Shown here in pieces: positions 26,575-34,808 of a DNA stretch of 64,000 bases. The position numbers and the translations under genes are program-made. Location: NCBI GenBank assembly GCA_964555675.1, contig CAZKTU010000001.1, forward strand, positions 165,620 through 229,619, written 5' to 3'. The notes beneath the pieces are model-generated. The model searched no databases. It saw only the letters and a list, made by a program, of their open reading frames with translations, and was not told the origin of the DNA. How positions within the stretch are numbered: the first letter of the stretch is position 1; each line of letters begins with the position of its first letter. The stretch is from CAIWXH01 sp964555675. Lineage in GTDB: Bacteria > Chloroflexota > Chloroflexia > Chloroflexales > Chloroflexaceae.

Positions 26575-27354
26575 ATGTTATCACCCAGAAGTTTTCAAAA
26601 AGCCCTTAATAGTAAAGGATGCATGCAAGATTCTAGAGGAAGAGGATTAAGCAGAGAAACTACATGGACTAAAGAAGAACTTGTAGATATGGCCCATAAA
26701 CACTTTGGTGTTCTTGTAAACTATGCAAGTTCTATGTCAAAACAAGATCTTTGTATGGCTCTTAAAGATGGAAGATTTCCTAAGGAAGCGTTTGGAGTTA
26801 GAAAGACGGCAGTAGCAAGATCTCGTTCTAAGACCCCTCCTGCTAAAAGAGGAAAATCTCCGGTTGCAAAACCTCTTCAAAGAAATATGGATAAGAAAGC
26901 GGCTGTTCGTATGCAATCTCCATCCCGTAAATCTTTATCCCCTTCTCGTGTATTAAATATGTCTCCAAAAAGATCGACATCTCCTTCTAAATTTAATACT
27001 AGAGGTTGTGTTGGTAAAGCAACTACAAAAAATGGTAATTGGACAAAAGATGAACTTGTTGAAATGATGGTAAAGAGATTTAATATCAAAAAATCAGATG
27101 CTGCTAAATATCCTAAGGATAAGCTATGTGAATTACTTGCTCTCCCTACACGGCCTCTTTTTACATCTAGATCTAAGTCTCCGGAAAAGTATGCACCCTT
27201 ACATGCTCGAGGAGATAAGGAATCTTTAGGGGAAGAAAAATTTTCACCGGCTGAATCATCAGTATTTGACCCTTTCTATACATCCCTTAAATCTGATTCA
27301 GTACCAGAACTTTATAGATCTAGAGAAGATCTTATACAATTTTCTCCTAAATAA
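26575..27354 (+). CDS. Protein with two 2-cysteine adaptor domains and a Ser/Pro/Arg-rich linker
   Basis: 259 residues. Two copies of the virus-specific 2-cysteine adaptor pattern (Cys near the start, W(T)K-x-EL-x-x-MA helix, LC at the end) lie at about residues 6-62 and 140-192. The linker (about 80-140) is rich in SP, RS and KS pairs, so it is basic and probably a phosphorylation target or DNA/RNA-binding. The 2-cysteine adaptor is known from iridovirus, ascovirus and related NCLDV proteins fused to OTU peptidases and kinases. Here it stands without an enzyme domain. First of three adjacent adaptor genes. Confidence 0.75.
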   Translation: MLSPRSFQKALNSKGCMQDSRGRGLSRETTWTKEELVDMAHKHFGVLVNYASSMSKQDLCMALKDGRFPKEAFGVRKTAVARSRSKTPPAKRGKSPVAKPLQRNMDKKAAVRMQSPSRKSLSPSRVLNMSPKRSTSPSKFNTRGCVGKATTKNGNWTKDELVEMMVKRFNIKKSDAAKYPKDKLCELLALPTRPLFTSRSKSPEKYAPLHARGDKESLGEEKFSPAESSVFDPFYTSLKSDSVPELYRSREDLIQFSPK

Positions 27355-27370
27355 TTATTCCTAAATAAAA

Positions 27371-27383
27371 TACTCATTGAGTA
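27371..27383. terminator. Palindromic terminator between adaptor genes
   Basis: TACTCATTGAGTA, 16 bases after the stop at 27354 and 30 bases before the next ATG. Confidence 0.68.
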
Positions 27384-27413
27384 AAAAATTATTCTTTATA
27401 AATATAAACAACA

Positions 27414-28598
27414 ATGTCATTGGATGAATTTAGACAATTATTCCAAACTAAAAAATGTGAAGGAACTGCAAGGTCTGCAGACACGTGGACTAAAGATCAG
27501 CTTATAGAAATGGCTGTAAAATATTTTGGAGCATTTTATGAAAAATCTAGAAGTACTCCTAAAGAACTATTATGTCAATATCTAAGATCCGAATCATTTC
27601 CTTCAGAAATGATAAGTTCATCAAAGAAATCTAAAATAGAATCTATCAGGCCTTTTATACAACCTCAAGTATCATCAAGACCTATATCTCCTGGTAAACA
27701 ACTACCAACTGTATTAATTGGAGGAGCCGTTGTAACAAAACCACCGACATCTCATGTTGCTAGTTCTTATCAAAAGCTTACTTATAATGATTTTTATAAA
27801 AAGAATTGTATAGGTAGAAAATCAGATACTGTATGGGGTGCAGACGAAGTCAAGGAAATGTTTATTAGTAAATTCCCTTCTGAAAAGAATGTTAGTAAAT
27901 TAACTAAAGAAGAGATGTGTAAAAGGTTAACAATTGCATTACCACAACCATCTTCAAGTGTTCAACCTGTAAGTGTTGTTCAACCTGTAAGTGTTGTTCA
28001 GCCTGTAAGTGTTGTTCAGCCTGTAAGTGGTAAACTTACTTATAATGATTTCAAAAGAAAAGGCTGCGAAGGTAAAAAATCGTCAAAGAATGACGTTTGG
28101 GATGAACGCGAATTAAGAGAAATTTTTATGGATAGATATAATGGTCTGACAGAAACACAAGCAAAAAGATATACTAAAACGGAAATGTGTGAAATATTAT
28201 CTGGTAAGAAAGATTTTTTTACTAAAGGTAATATAGATAGTACTGCTATTTTAAAAAGAGAAAAATCTTTATCATCAGGTAAAAAAGAACCTTCTCCTCT
28301 AAAGTTTGAGCTTCCAGAACTTCCAGAACTTCCAGAACGTTCAGAACTTCCATTGGAAATTGATTTAGTTTCTATAAAACCTCAATCTGGTAGGTCTCGT
28401 TCCCCTAAATCTATGGAATCTTCGTGGTCTGGTATATCTTCATCTCCTAAAAGGTCACCATCTCCTAAAAGGTCACCATCTCCTAAAAGTTCACCATCTC
28501 CTAAAAGTTCACCATCTCCTAAAAGTTCACCATCTCCTAAAAGTTCACCAAAGTTATCACCAAATACGCTAGAAAATTTAAAAGAGCTTGGTTTTTAA
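27414..28598 (+). CDS. Protein with three 2-cysteine adaptor domains and SPSPK repeats
   Basis: 394 residues. Adaptor copies at about 5-62 (KKCEGT...LCQYL), 122-178 (KNCIGR...MCKRL) and 205-262 (KGCEGK...MCEIL). A fourfold VQPVSV repeat (about 182-204) joins copies two and three. An ELPELPER-type stretch (about 300-315) precedes a C-terminal tail of eight or so SPSPK(R/S)S units, basic and probably highly phosphorylated. Probably a scaffold that tethers partners through the adaptor folds. Middle member of the adaptor cluster. Confidence 0.75.
   Translation: MSLDEFRQLFQTKKCEGTARSADTWTKDQLIEMAVKYFGAFYEKSRSTPKELLCQYLRSESFPSEMISSSKKSKIESIRPFIQPQVSSRPISPGKQLPTVLIGGAVVTKPPTSHVASSYQKLTYNDFYKKNCIGRKSDTVWGADEVKEMFISKFPSEKNVSKLTKEEMCKRLTIALPQPSSSVQPVSVVQPVSVVQPVSVVQPVSGKLTYNDFKRKGCEGKKSSKNDVWDERELREIFMDRYNGLTETQAKRYTKTEMCEILSGKKDFFTKGNIDSTAILKREKSLSSGKKEPSPLKFELPELPELPERSELPLEIDLVSIKPQSGRSRSPKSMESSWSGISSSPKRSPSPKRSPSPKSSPSPKSSPSPKSSPSPKSSPKLSPNTLENLKELGF
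27958..28030 (+). repeat. Tandem repeat encoding VQPVSV
   Basis: Four 18-base units of GTTCAACCTGTAAGTGTT, in frame inside the adaptor gene; units 3 and 4 differ by one silent base. Confidence 0.8.
28438..28560 (+). repeat. Tandem repeat encoding SPSPK(R/S)
   Basis: About seven 18-base units of the type TCACCATCTCCTAAAAGT, in frame at the C-terminus of the second adaptor gene. Copies are almost identical, indicating recent expansion. Confidence 0.8.
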
Positions 28599-28613
28599 TT
28601 AATTAATTTTTAA

Positions 28614-28630
28614 ATTATTCAATGAATAAT
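28614..28630. terminator. Variant palindrome between second and third adaptor genes
   Basis: ATTATTCAATGAATAAT, with TTC/GAA instead of CTC/GAG arms. It ends two bases before the ATG at 28633, so it must sit in the leader of the next gene as well as the tail of the previous one. Confidence 0.55.
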
Positions 28631-28632
28631 AA

Positions 28633-30696
28633 ATGTCAGAATTTGATACAATTTTTAATCAAAAACCATGCAAAATATCAGATCCGAATGGGTGGAAAAT
28701 TGAAGAATTAAAAGAACTTGCTTTTAAATATTTTAATATAGATAGAAATTATCTAAAAGATTTATCATATTTAAGTTTATGCAGATATTTAAAAAATCCT
28801 TCATTAATACCAGATGAATATAAAATTTCCAATATTGTTAAAAATGACAATGATAATATAATTGAATTGGTATCTGTTGCATCCACATCAAAACCTATAA
28901 ATATTGATAAAGAAGAACTTATAATTGAAGATATAGATATAAATACAGATGAAATAATTCAAGAAGAAATAGAGGATGATACCACTCTCGATGATACAGA
29001 AGATGATCACCGCCTAGAACAAATATTGTCTTTTATAAAAACTGAAAATATAAATCTCACAGAAACTGTAGATGAATGTATTACAAATTGTAAATTACCA
29101 TTAAAAAAATATCAAATAAATGCTGTTAATTTTATATCAAATAATAGAGGTATTATTGCTGCATGGGAAGTAGGTTCAGGAAAGACTATTTTTGCTATGA
29201 CTTCTGCAATATGTTTTCTTAAAAAAAATCCTGATGGAATAGTTTTTATTTCAACTCCTAAATCTTTAGTTTCTAATTTTTTCTCTTCATTTTATAAATA
29301 TTTTGGTGTACAAGAAACAAAAAATTTACCAGGATATGCAATAAAATTATTGAGTAAAATCAGTTATTTTACTCATGACGGATTAATCAATAAATTTAAA
29401 GACGAAATAAATCAAAGTCTAATTCGCGAAAAGAAAGACGAACTTAAATCGTTTCCTAAAAAATGTATGATAATAATAGATGAAGGACATAATTTTAGAA
29501 CAAGAATAAAATATCATAAAGGTACTGACTCGATTACTACTGGAAAAAAAGCATATAATATGATTAAATTATGTCAAAAAGCGGAAAAAGTAATAATATT
29601 AACAGCTACTCCATTATATAATAGTCATTATGATGCAGTAAATTTAATATGTATGGCAAAAGGATTACCTTTTTTAAGATATAAAGATATTATAATTATT
29701 CATAATAATGAAAATATTGCTATAAATTTTTATATGAACGTATTCTCATTTCATAAAACATCTAAAATTGATAGACCTGGTTATCCTTCGTTGACAGAAA
29801 AAGATGTTAAAATTGTTATGTCTAAAGAATTTCAAAAAATATATACCAAATTTGAAATGGAAGTTTTTGAAAAGAACGATAATTTAAAAAATTTTAATGT
29901 AAAGTTTATATCTCGACCTTATATATTTTTAGTAGGGTTAAGAATATATACAAATAAATTTTTAGGAGATTGTCCTAAATGTGATGTTGCTATTAATATA
30001 ACAGTCGATGCATTTAAAAAGAAAGAAAAAATAATTATTGCTTCTTCATATTTAAGTCATGGTGTATATCAAATATCAAAATTATTAAATCAAAAACGAA
30101 TTCCTCATGGGATAATAACAGGAAAAACATCAAAAGAAGATAGAACTAAAATAGTTGAAGAATTTAATAAAGATAAAATTTATGTTATTATTATAAGTGC
30201 AAAAGCAGGAGGCGAAGGTTTAGATTTAAAAGGTTGTCGCCATGTAATATTATTTGAAAGTTTATGGAATTATTCTGGGGAAGATCAAATTATAGGAAGG
30301 GCATTTAGATTATCATCCCACGATCATTTACCTGAAAATCAAAGAACTGTCACAGTTCATAGATTAAGATTGACAAAAGACGAAAATTATATTCCTGAAG
30401 AATTATTATCATATGAATTTTCTAATCAGACGGAATATGTAAATGACGAATCTTTTGATAAAAAATCATATAACAAAGAACGTATAATATCTACTAATAA
30501 ATTAAAATCTGCAGATGATGAATTATTATTATATATACAGGAAAAATATCATAATATAAGAAGATTTTATAAATTCTTATATAAGTTGTCAATTTCAGAT
30601 GAAGATATTTATATATCGCCTATGAGAGAAGATATAGTTACTAAACATAAAGATTATTTAAAAAGATTAGAAACAATCTTTACAAAAGGAACTTAA
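28633..30696 (+). CDS. SF2 helicase (poxvirus D6/D11-like) with N-terminal 2-cysteine adaptor domain
   Basis: 687 residues. Residues 1-55 form a 2-cysteine adaptor (Cys13, WKIEELKELA, LC at 49-50). After an acidic linker comes a helicase: WEVGSGKT Walker A (about 180-187), IIDEGHNF (DEGH box, about 283), ILTATPLYN, and a C-terminal lobe with ISAKAGGEGLDL and QIIGRAFR (about 550-560). This is the arrangement of the D6R/D11L helicases that act in poxvirus early transcription initiation and termination, and of their iridovirus relatives. The adaptor ties it physically to the two preceding proteins. Confidence 0.85.
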   Translation: MSEFDTIFNQKPCKISDPNGWKIEELKELAFKYFNIDRNYLKDLSYLSLCRYLKNPSLIPDEYKISNIVKNDNDNIIELVSVASTSKPINIDKEELIIEDIDINTDEIIQEEIEDDTTLDDTEDDHRLEQILSFIKTENINLTETVDECITNCKLPLKKYQINAVNFISNNRGIIAAWEVGSGKTIFAMTSAICFLKKNPDGIVFISTPKSLVSNFFSSFYKYFGVQETKNLPGYAIKLLSKISYFTHDGLINKFKDEINQSLIREKKDELKSFPKKCMIIIDEGHNFRTRIKYHKGTDSITTGKKAYNMIKLCQKAEKVIILTATPLYNSHYDAVNLICMAKGLPFLRYKDIIIIHNNENIAINFYMNVFSFHKTSKIDRPGYPSLTEKDVKIVMSKEFQKIYTKFEMEVFEKNDNLKNFNVKFISRPYIFLVGLRIYTNKFLGDCPKCDVAINITVDAFKKKEKIIIASSYLSHGVYQISKLLNQKRIPHGIITGKTSKEDRTKIVEEFNKDKIYVIIISAKAGGEGLDLKGCRHVILFESLWNYSGEDQIIGRAFRLSSHDHLPENQRTVTVHRLRLTKDENYIPEELLSYEFSNQTEYVNDESFDKKSYNKERIISTNKLKSADDELLLYIQEKYHNIRRFYKFLYKLSISDEDIYISPMREDIVTKHKDYLKRLETIFTKGT

Positions 30697-30726
30697 TTAA
30701 TAAATTAAAGAAATTAATTTATTAAT
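30696..30726. terminator. AT-only hairpin after helicase gene
   Basis: Arms of 13 bases (ATTAATAAATTAA and complement) around a five-base loop, beginning at the stop codon. It occupies the place of the usual palindrome but has an unrelated sequence. Confidence 0.5.
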
Positions 30727-30742
30727 AAAATTTCAATTAAAA

Positions 30743-31117
30743 ATGACTTCAATTAAAGGGCAAATTAAAAATACAATTATAGAATTTATATCAGATTTTG
30801 AAAATATAATTGACGGAGGTAATTTAAAAAATGATATCGGTATGGCTAATATATATTTTCATGGTTTAAGTGATACAGAAATTACTCAGCATGTTATCCA
30901 ACATATTCTTCCTAAAAAATCTTATATTTCTGCTAGAGATATGAATTTTTTTAGACAAAATAAGAAGACTTTATTTGGTGATCTTCCTGAAAGAAGTGTT
31001 AACGAATTTGAAAAAGTATTATTTGATGGTAGTATTCCACAGGAAAATATTGACGTGATATGGGATTATTTTGATACGTTAGTAGCATTAGCAGAGAAAG
31101 CAAAAAAAGTAAATTAA
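30743..31117 (+). CDS. Conserved-looking NCLDV protein of unknown function
   Basis: 124 residues, helical and soluble. The pattern VIQHILPKKSYISARDMNFF, then LFGDLP, then VIWDYFDTLVALAEKA recalls a short family present in many NCLDV genomes ('P-H/K-x-I-x-x-R-x-x-x-FF ... IW-x-(F/Y)-x-x-x-x'), possibly a virion or late protein. I cannot name it securely. Confidence 0.6.
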   Translation: MTSIKGQIKNTIIEFISDFENIIDGGNLKNDIGMANIYFHGLSDTEITQHVIQHILPKKSYISARDMNFFRQNKKTLFGDLPERSVNEFEKVLFDGSIPQENIDVIWDYFDTLVALAEKAKKVN

Positions 31118-31124
31118 AATTAAT

Positions 31125-31142
31125 ATTACTCAGCGAGTAATA
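31125..31142. terminator. Palindromic terminator
   Basis: TTACTCAGCGAGTAA core with flanking TA, between genes ending at 31117 and starting at 31163 on the same strand. Confidence 0.7.
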
Positions 31143-31162
31143 ATTATTTTTTCTACTAATAA

Positions 31163-31861
31163 ATGAATAAAATAGTACTATTTTCATACGCGTCAGCATT
31201 TTTAATATTAGGATGTTTGATGCTATACATGTTTTTTCATATGAGAGGAGATGTTACAAAAATTAGAAATGATAGATTATCAAATATATTGTATATTATT
31301 ACTGGTATACATTTTATTATTATTATGTTGTTTATATACGATACTATTCGCCAAGCAAGAAGAACTTTATCAACTAAAGAATTTGTTATTCCTGTAGTTA
31401 TATTTTTATTATTTATTATTAATATATCTGTATCAAGTATTATATTTTCACAAATAAAAGATAAAGATTATACAAATGCTAAAACATTTTCAATGGTTGC
31501 AGGGATCGTAAATGTATCACTTGCTACCATTATTTTTGGTTCCTTAATTTTTGGTATGAAAAAACAGGTACAAAATAATACTGAAATGAAGAGTATCGAT
31601 AAAAATTCTACTACAACCCCCGCAATTGTTACTACAACCCCCGCAATTGTTACTACAACCCCTGCAATTGTTACTACAACCCCTATGTCTGTTAAACCAG
31701 AACCTAATATATGCGGTCTAGGTTCAGTTTGTATTTCTACTAATGAATACGAAACATTAAAAAATAGAGTACAATTTAATGAAAAACAAGCTGAAATTTC
31801 TTTTAGAACTATGAATGATAGACCTACAATTAGACCTTCTATTCAATCTAGAAAACTATAA
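31163..31861 (+). CDS. Four-pass membrane protein with TTTPAIV repeats
   Basis: 232 residues. Hydrophobic segments at about 4-26, 42-62, 76-98 and 110-132 suggest a tetraspan protein. The following tail contains three and a half TTTPAIV units (about 150-176), a mucin-like Thr/Pro stretch that could be O-glycosylated, and then a Cys-containing polar end. Likely an envelope or inner-membrane protein. No family recognised. Confidence 0.65.
   Translation: MNKIVLFSYASAFLILGCLMLYMFFHMRGDVTKIRNDRLSNILYIITGIHFIIIMLFIYDTIRQARRTLSTKEFVIPVVIFLLFIINISVSSIIFSQIKDKDYTNAKTFSMVAGIVNVSLATIIFGSLIFGMKKQVQNNTEMKSIDKNSTTTPAIVTTTPAIVTTTPAIVTTTPMSVKPEPNICGLGSVCISTNEYETLKNRVQFNEKQAEISFRTMNDRPTIRPSIQSRKL
31612..31681 (+). 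repeat. Tandem repeat encoding TTTPAIV
   Basis: Three 21-base units of ACTACAACCCCCGCAATTGTT type plus a partial fourth, in frame within the tetraspan gene. Confidence 0.8.
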
Positions 31862-31902
31862 TTGTAGTTAAAGATTTACTTTTTGATAAATTAAATTTAA
31901 TA

Positions 31903-32271
31903 ATGCCAAGATATTTAGGAGTTGGTGAAATGCCAGAACTTGCAGAACAAACAGGGGAGTACAGCTTTTCACAAGAAGAGCCAAATTCGAGATCGGAGAT
32001 ACAAAGTAGCGCGCAATCGCAACAATATTTACAAACACAACAGATGATGCAACAACGTAAAAAATTAATGGAAGTAGAAGAGATAGTTGAACCAATAGCT
32101 GAATATGAAATTCAACCTCAACCTACAATGTCGTTATCAGAAGAAATAGAACCTAGCTCTACAGGGACTATCGGAAATTTATCTCGAAGAAAAGAAGAAA
32201 ATGATTATTCATGGATGATTGTTGTAGTAGCTGTTTTTGTTGTATTTATAGCATTATATATGAAAAAGTAA
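31903..32271 (+). CDS. Tail-anchored membrane protein
   Basis: 122 residues. Acidic, Gln/Glu-rich soluble part (residues 1-98) and one C-terminal membrane helix (WMIVVVAVFVVFIALYM) followed only by KK. This topology places the bulk of the protein on the cytoplasmic or virion-interior side. No recognised domain. The gap to the tetraspan gene lacks a palindrome. Confidence 0.65.
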   Translation: MPRYLGVGEMPELAEQTGEYSFSQEEPNSRSEIQSSAQSQQYLQTQQMMQQRKKLMEVEEIVEPIAEYEIQPQPTMSLSEEIEPSSTGTIGNLSRRKEENDYSWMIVVVAVFVVFIALYMKK

Positions 32272-32301
32272 ATTTAAATATTTGTATTAAAAATATAATA
32301 A

Positions 32302-32583
32302 ATGGATAAATTATCAAATTTACCATTACCAAAGAAGAAAGTAAAATATAATGATGATGAATTAGAAGTTCATTCTAGATTATTTTCACCATCAGATCAA
32401 GAAGAAAATAATAAAATAAAATATCTATTAGGTGTATGTGCAGCATTATTTATTATTTTATCATTACCAATTACTGATAATTTTATAGATAGGTTACCAT
32501 ATGGTGAAAATAATATTGCAAAATTAGTGATAAAAACAGCAATATTTTGTTTAGTATTTTTTGTATTATATAATGTTTTATAA
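32302..32583 (+). CDS. Small membrane protein
   Basis: 93 residues. A polar, charged N-terminus (about 1-45) is followed by two hydrophobic segments (about 46-62, YLLGVCAALFIILSLP, and 76-93, AIFCLVFFVLYNVL). Unknown function. One of three consecutive membrane genes on the plus strand. Confidence 0.6.
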   Translation: MDKLSNLPLPKKKVKYNDDELEVHSRLFSPSDQEENNKIKYLLGVCAALFIILSLPITDNFIDRLPYGENNIAKLVIKTAIFCLVFFVLYNVL

Positions 32584-32585
32584 AT

Positions 32586-32602
32586 ATTACTCGATGAGTA
32601 AT
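32586..32602. terminator. Palindromic terminator, convergent pair
   Basis: ATTACTCGATGAGTAAT, directly after the stop at 32583; the minus-strand kinase-like gene ends at 32632. Confidence 0.75.
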
Positions 32603-32631
32603 TGAAACTTTAGTATAAATTAAAAAAATCT

Positions 32632-33465
32632 TTATGAAATTTCTAAAAACATATTATCTATGAATTTTTCTTTAAATTCATAGATAGTTTTTAATTTTAT
32701 ATTTTTATCATTTAGAAATTCTTTATTAAAATTATTTAATAATGTATATTTATCAATATATGATTGTAAATCATTGATATTACAATCCAACATCCATGAT
32801 AATATTTTATTAAGAAACATATTAAACATCGGTTCTTTATTTTCGTAATACATATCAAAAATAATTGTAAATAGATCTACCATGGGATGCCATTCGTTTA
32901 CAATTATTTTTATATTATTATTATCTATTTTTGGAATTATAACTGGTTCTTCACATTTGCATGCAAATTCAAAATCAGAAAAATATACTTTATATATATT
33001 TTCAATATTTGACACTTTATAATTTTTAAGAAATATATTAGTCATATATAAATCATTATGTATAATTTTGTATTTTTCTAGAATGATTAGTATATTAACT
33101 ATTTGAGTTAATATACTAATTTTTTCATTAAAATATAAAGAGTCAAATATATCTGTTAATGCACAATCATAATATTGCATTTCAAATGTAATATTATTTT
33201 CTTTTAAATCTACATTCTTTATATTAGTAAAATATTTTCGTTCTCTTTTATTGAAATTTTCAAAAATATAATTTATCATATAAACTTGATTTATTTCTGG
33301 AACGATAAGAATGCCTGATTTTTTGATAAGAATATTATTATTATAATTTTTATATGATGTAATATTTTTTGTAGTATTATCATTAAATTTTACATCTTTG
33401 ATAACTTTTTTTTTATCAATTAATGTAATTTTTGTTGTTTCAGTTTCAAATAAAATTTCTTTCAT
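32632..33465 (-). CDS. Small protein-kinase-like protein
   Basis: 277 residues. A catalytic loop IIHNDLYMTNIFL (about 135-147) and a metal-binding SDFEFA (about 165) are present, followed by a C-lobe with HPMVDLFTIIFDM. No glycine-rich loop is visible in the N-terminal 60 residues, which are strand-rich, so nucleotide binding may be altered. Probably an active or degenerate kinase of the type common in NCLDVs; substrate unknown. Third kinase-like gene in the window. Confidence 0.7.
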   Translation of the reverse strand: MKEILFETETTKITLIDKKKVIKDVKFNDNTTKNITSYKNYNNNILIKKSGILIVPEINQVYMINYIFENFNKRERKYFTNIKNVDLKENNITFEMQYYDCALTDIFDSLYFNEKISILTQIVNILIILEKYKIIHNDLYMTNIFLKNYKVSNIENIYKVYFSDFEFACKCEEPVIIPKIDNNNIKIIVNEWHPMVDLFTIIFDMYYENKEPMFNMFLNKILSWMLDCNINDLQSYIDKYTLLNNFNKEFLNDKNIKLKTIYEFKEKFIDNMFLEIS

Positions 33466-33519
33466 ATTTTTTAATTTTAAAAAGAAATGAAAAAAAATTC
33501 ATTTTTTTTTAAATTCTTT

Positions 33520-33534
33520 TTACTCAATGAGTAA
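33520..33534. terminator. Palindromic terminator of acidic-tailed protein gene
   Basis: TTACTCAATGAGTAA, 12 bases beyond the minus-strand stop at 33547. Confidence 0.75.
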
Positions 33535-33546
33535 TTATTATATCAT

Positions 33547-34563
33547 TTATTCATCAACCTCCTCATCATCCTCAGCTTCTTCAACTTCTCCTTCATCCTC
33601 TTCTTCAATATCTGGCTGCTCTTCCTCTTCTTCCTCTTCAACTCCAAGTTGTTCAACATTTTCATCGTCTTCGATAACTTCTACTTTTTCAACTCTCTGA
33701 GGAACTGGTTTAGGAGGAGCAGGTTTTGCAATAGTTACGGTTGATACTTTGGCTACAGCAGGTGTTACTTTAGCGACCGGGGTTGGTGTTACTTTGGCTA
33801 CAACAGGTGTTACTTTAGTTGCAACTGGAACTACTTTAGTTACAGTTGGTTTAGCTACAACAGCCTTAACGACGGTTGGTGCTACTTTAGCAACTGGCGC
33901 CGCAGAAATTTCAACCTCGTCTTCTTCGGATTGTTGTTCGAAACCGATATTGTTTGCTTCAAGGAAACGAATATGGGAGTCTTCAAGAGGAAGATGAGTA
34001 TTATTATCTTCAGCAAGAACAGCATAAGCCTTATTTGTAGAATGATTAAACAAAATTCTATTTGAAAGATTAATGAACTGACCACTTCCAGCTGGCACTT
34101 CATGTAAGAACATTTCCTTAACTTTTTGAGCAGTAACTCGTTGAAGAACTGCTGGTACTGCAGTATTTGCGGTCTTTGCTTTTGCTGCAACAGTATTTAC
34201 TGCAGTTGTAGCTTTAGGTGTTTCAGATTTTGCAGCTCTAGAAATTGCAGTTTTGTAATGACCACTTTTATCAGTACCGCAATACCAACATCCACTACCT
34301 TCAGGAAATTCATTACGTGCATTTTTTCCACATACTTCTTCAAGTTTTGTTTCTTTTTTAATTGTTACATGACAACATTTAGTATCAACAGGAGTTCTAG
34401 ATTTAGAAGTGCTCGCTGTCGATGAAGGTTTTTGAGGGATAGAACCAGCAGGGGGTACAGCAGATTTTTGAGCTTCTTGAGCAATAGTTCTAACTTCTTC
34501 AACGGGAAGAGAATATGTAGCAGCAAAATGCTTAATAAATGATTCAACAAAGGAAGCACTCAT
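33547..34563 (-). CDS. GC-richer protein with Cys cluster, KVTP repeats and acidic tail
   Basis: 338 residues. A helical N-terminus (1-30) and Ser/Thr/Pro linker precede a Cys cluster (Cys63, Cys64, Cys77, CWYC about 92-95) that may bind zinc. A globular unit follows (FINLSNRILFNHS...YAVLAEDNN, about 165-205). Then come VAKVTP-type repeats (about 220-285), and the tail after 300 is almost only Glu and Asp. Base composition is much less AT-rich than in neighbours. The layout matches the genes at 56746 and 62723: short N-terminal helix, disordered linker, NL/YA-type fold, acidic end. Probably abundant virion or DNA-associated proteins. Confidence 0.65.
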   Translation of the reverse strand: MSASFVESFIKHFAATYSLPVEEVRTIAQEAQKSAVPPAGSIPQKPSSTASTSKSRTPVDTKCCHVTIKKETKLEEVCGKNARNEFPEGSGCWYCGTDKSGHYKTAISRAAKSETPKATTAVNTVAAKAKTANTAVPAVLQRVTAQKVKEMFLHEVPAGSGQFINLSNRILFNHSTNKAYAVLAEDNNTHLPLEDSHIRFLEANNIGFEQQSEEDEVEISAAPVAKVAPTVVKAVVAKPTVTKVVPVATKVTPVVAKVTPTPVAKVTPAVAKVSTVTIAKPAPPKPVPQRVEKVEVIEDDENVEQLGVEEEEEEEQPDIEEEDEGEVEEAEDDEEVDE

Positions 34564-34610
34564 TGTAAAATATGTAATTCAATAATAGATTTTTAAAAAT
34601 TCAATTTTTA

Positions 34611-34629
34611 TATTTTTTTTCATTTTTTT
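34611..34629 (-). promoter_or_regulatory. Early-promoter-like element
   Basis: Minus strand AAAAAAATGAAAAAAAATA, 47-66 bases before the start at 34563. Confidence 0.5.
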
Positions 34630-34675
34630 AATTAATTAATTAATTCCCAGATTTTCTATATATTTTATTATTTTT

Positions 34676-34762
34676 CATATAATTAATAAAATTATTTTCA
34701 TATAATTAATAAAATTATTTTCATATAATTAATAAAATTATTTTTCATATAATTAATAAAAT
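34676..34762. repeat. Four tandem copies of an AT-only unit in a divergent spacer
   Basis: Unit TTTTCATATAATTAATAAAA occurs four times with 25-26 base period between the genes starting at 34563 (minus) and 34809 (plus). A TTAATTAATTAATTAATT run precedes it. Likely the regulatory region of the plus-strand gene. Confidence 0.65.
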
Positions 34763-34808
34763 AATTTATTGAAAAATTATTTTACTTTTCATCTAATAAA
34801 TATACAAT

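Noticed and set aside
27414..28598. SPSPK repeats as an RNA polymerase II CTD-like tail
   Set aside because: The period is six residues (SPSPKS), not the YSPTSPS heptad, and it is on an adaptor protein rather than on RPB1.
33749..34425. Open frames on the plus strand opposite the acidic-tailed protein gene
   Set aside because: They are antisense shadows of low-complexity coding sequence (GVTLATG-type and Cys/Phe-rich translations).
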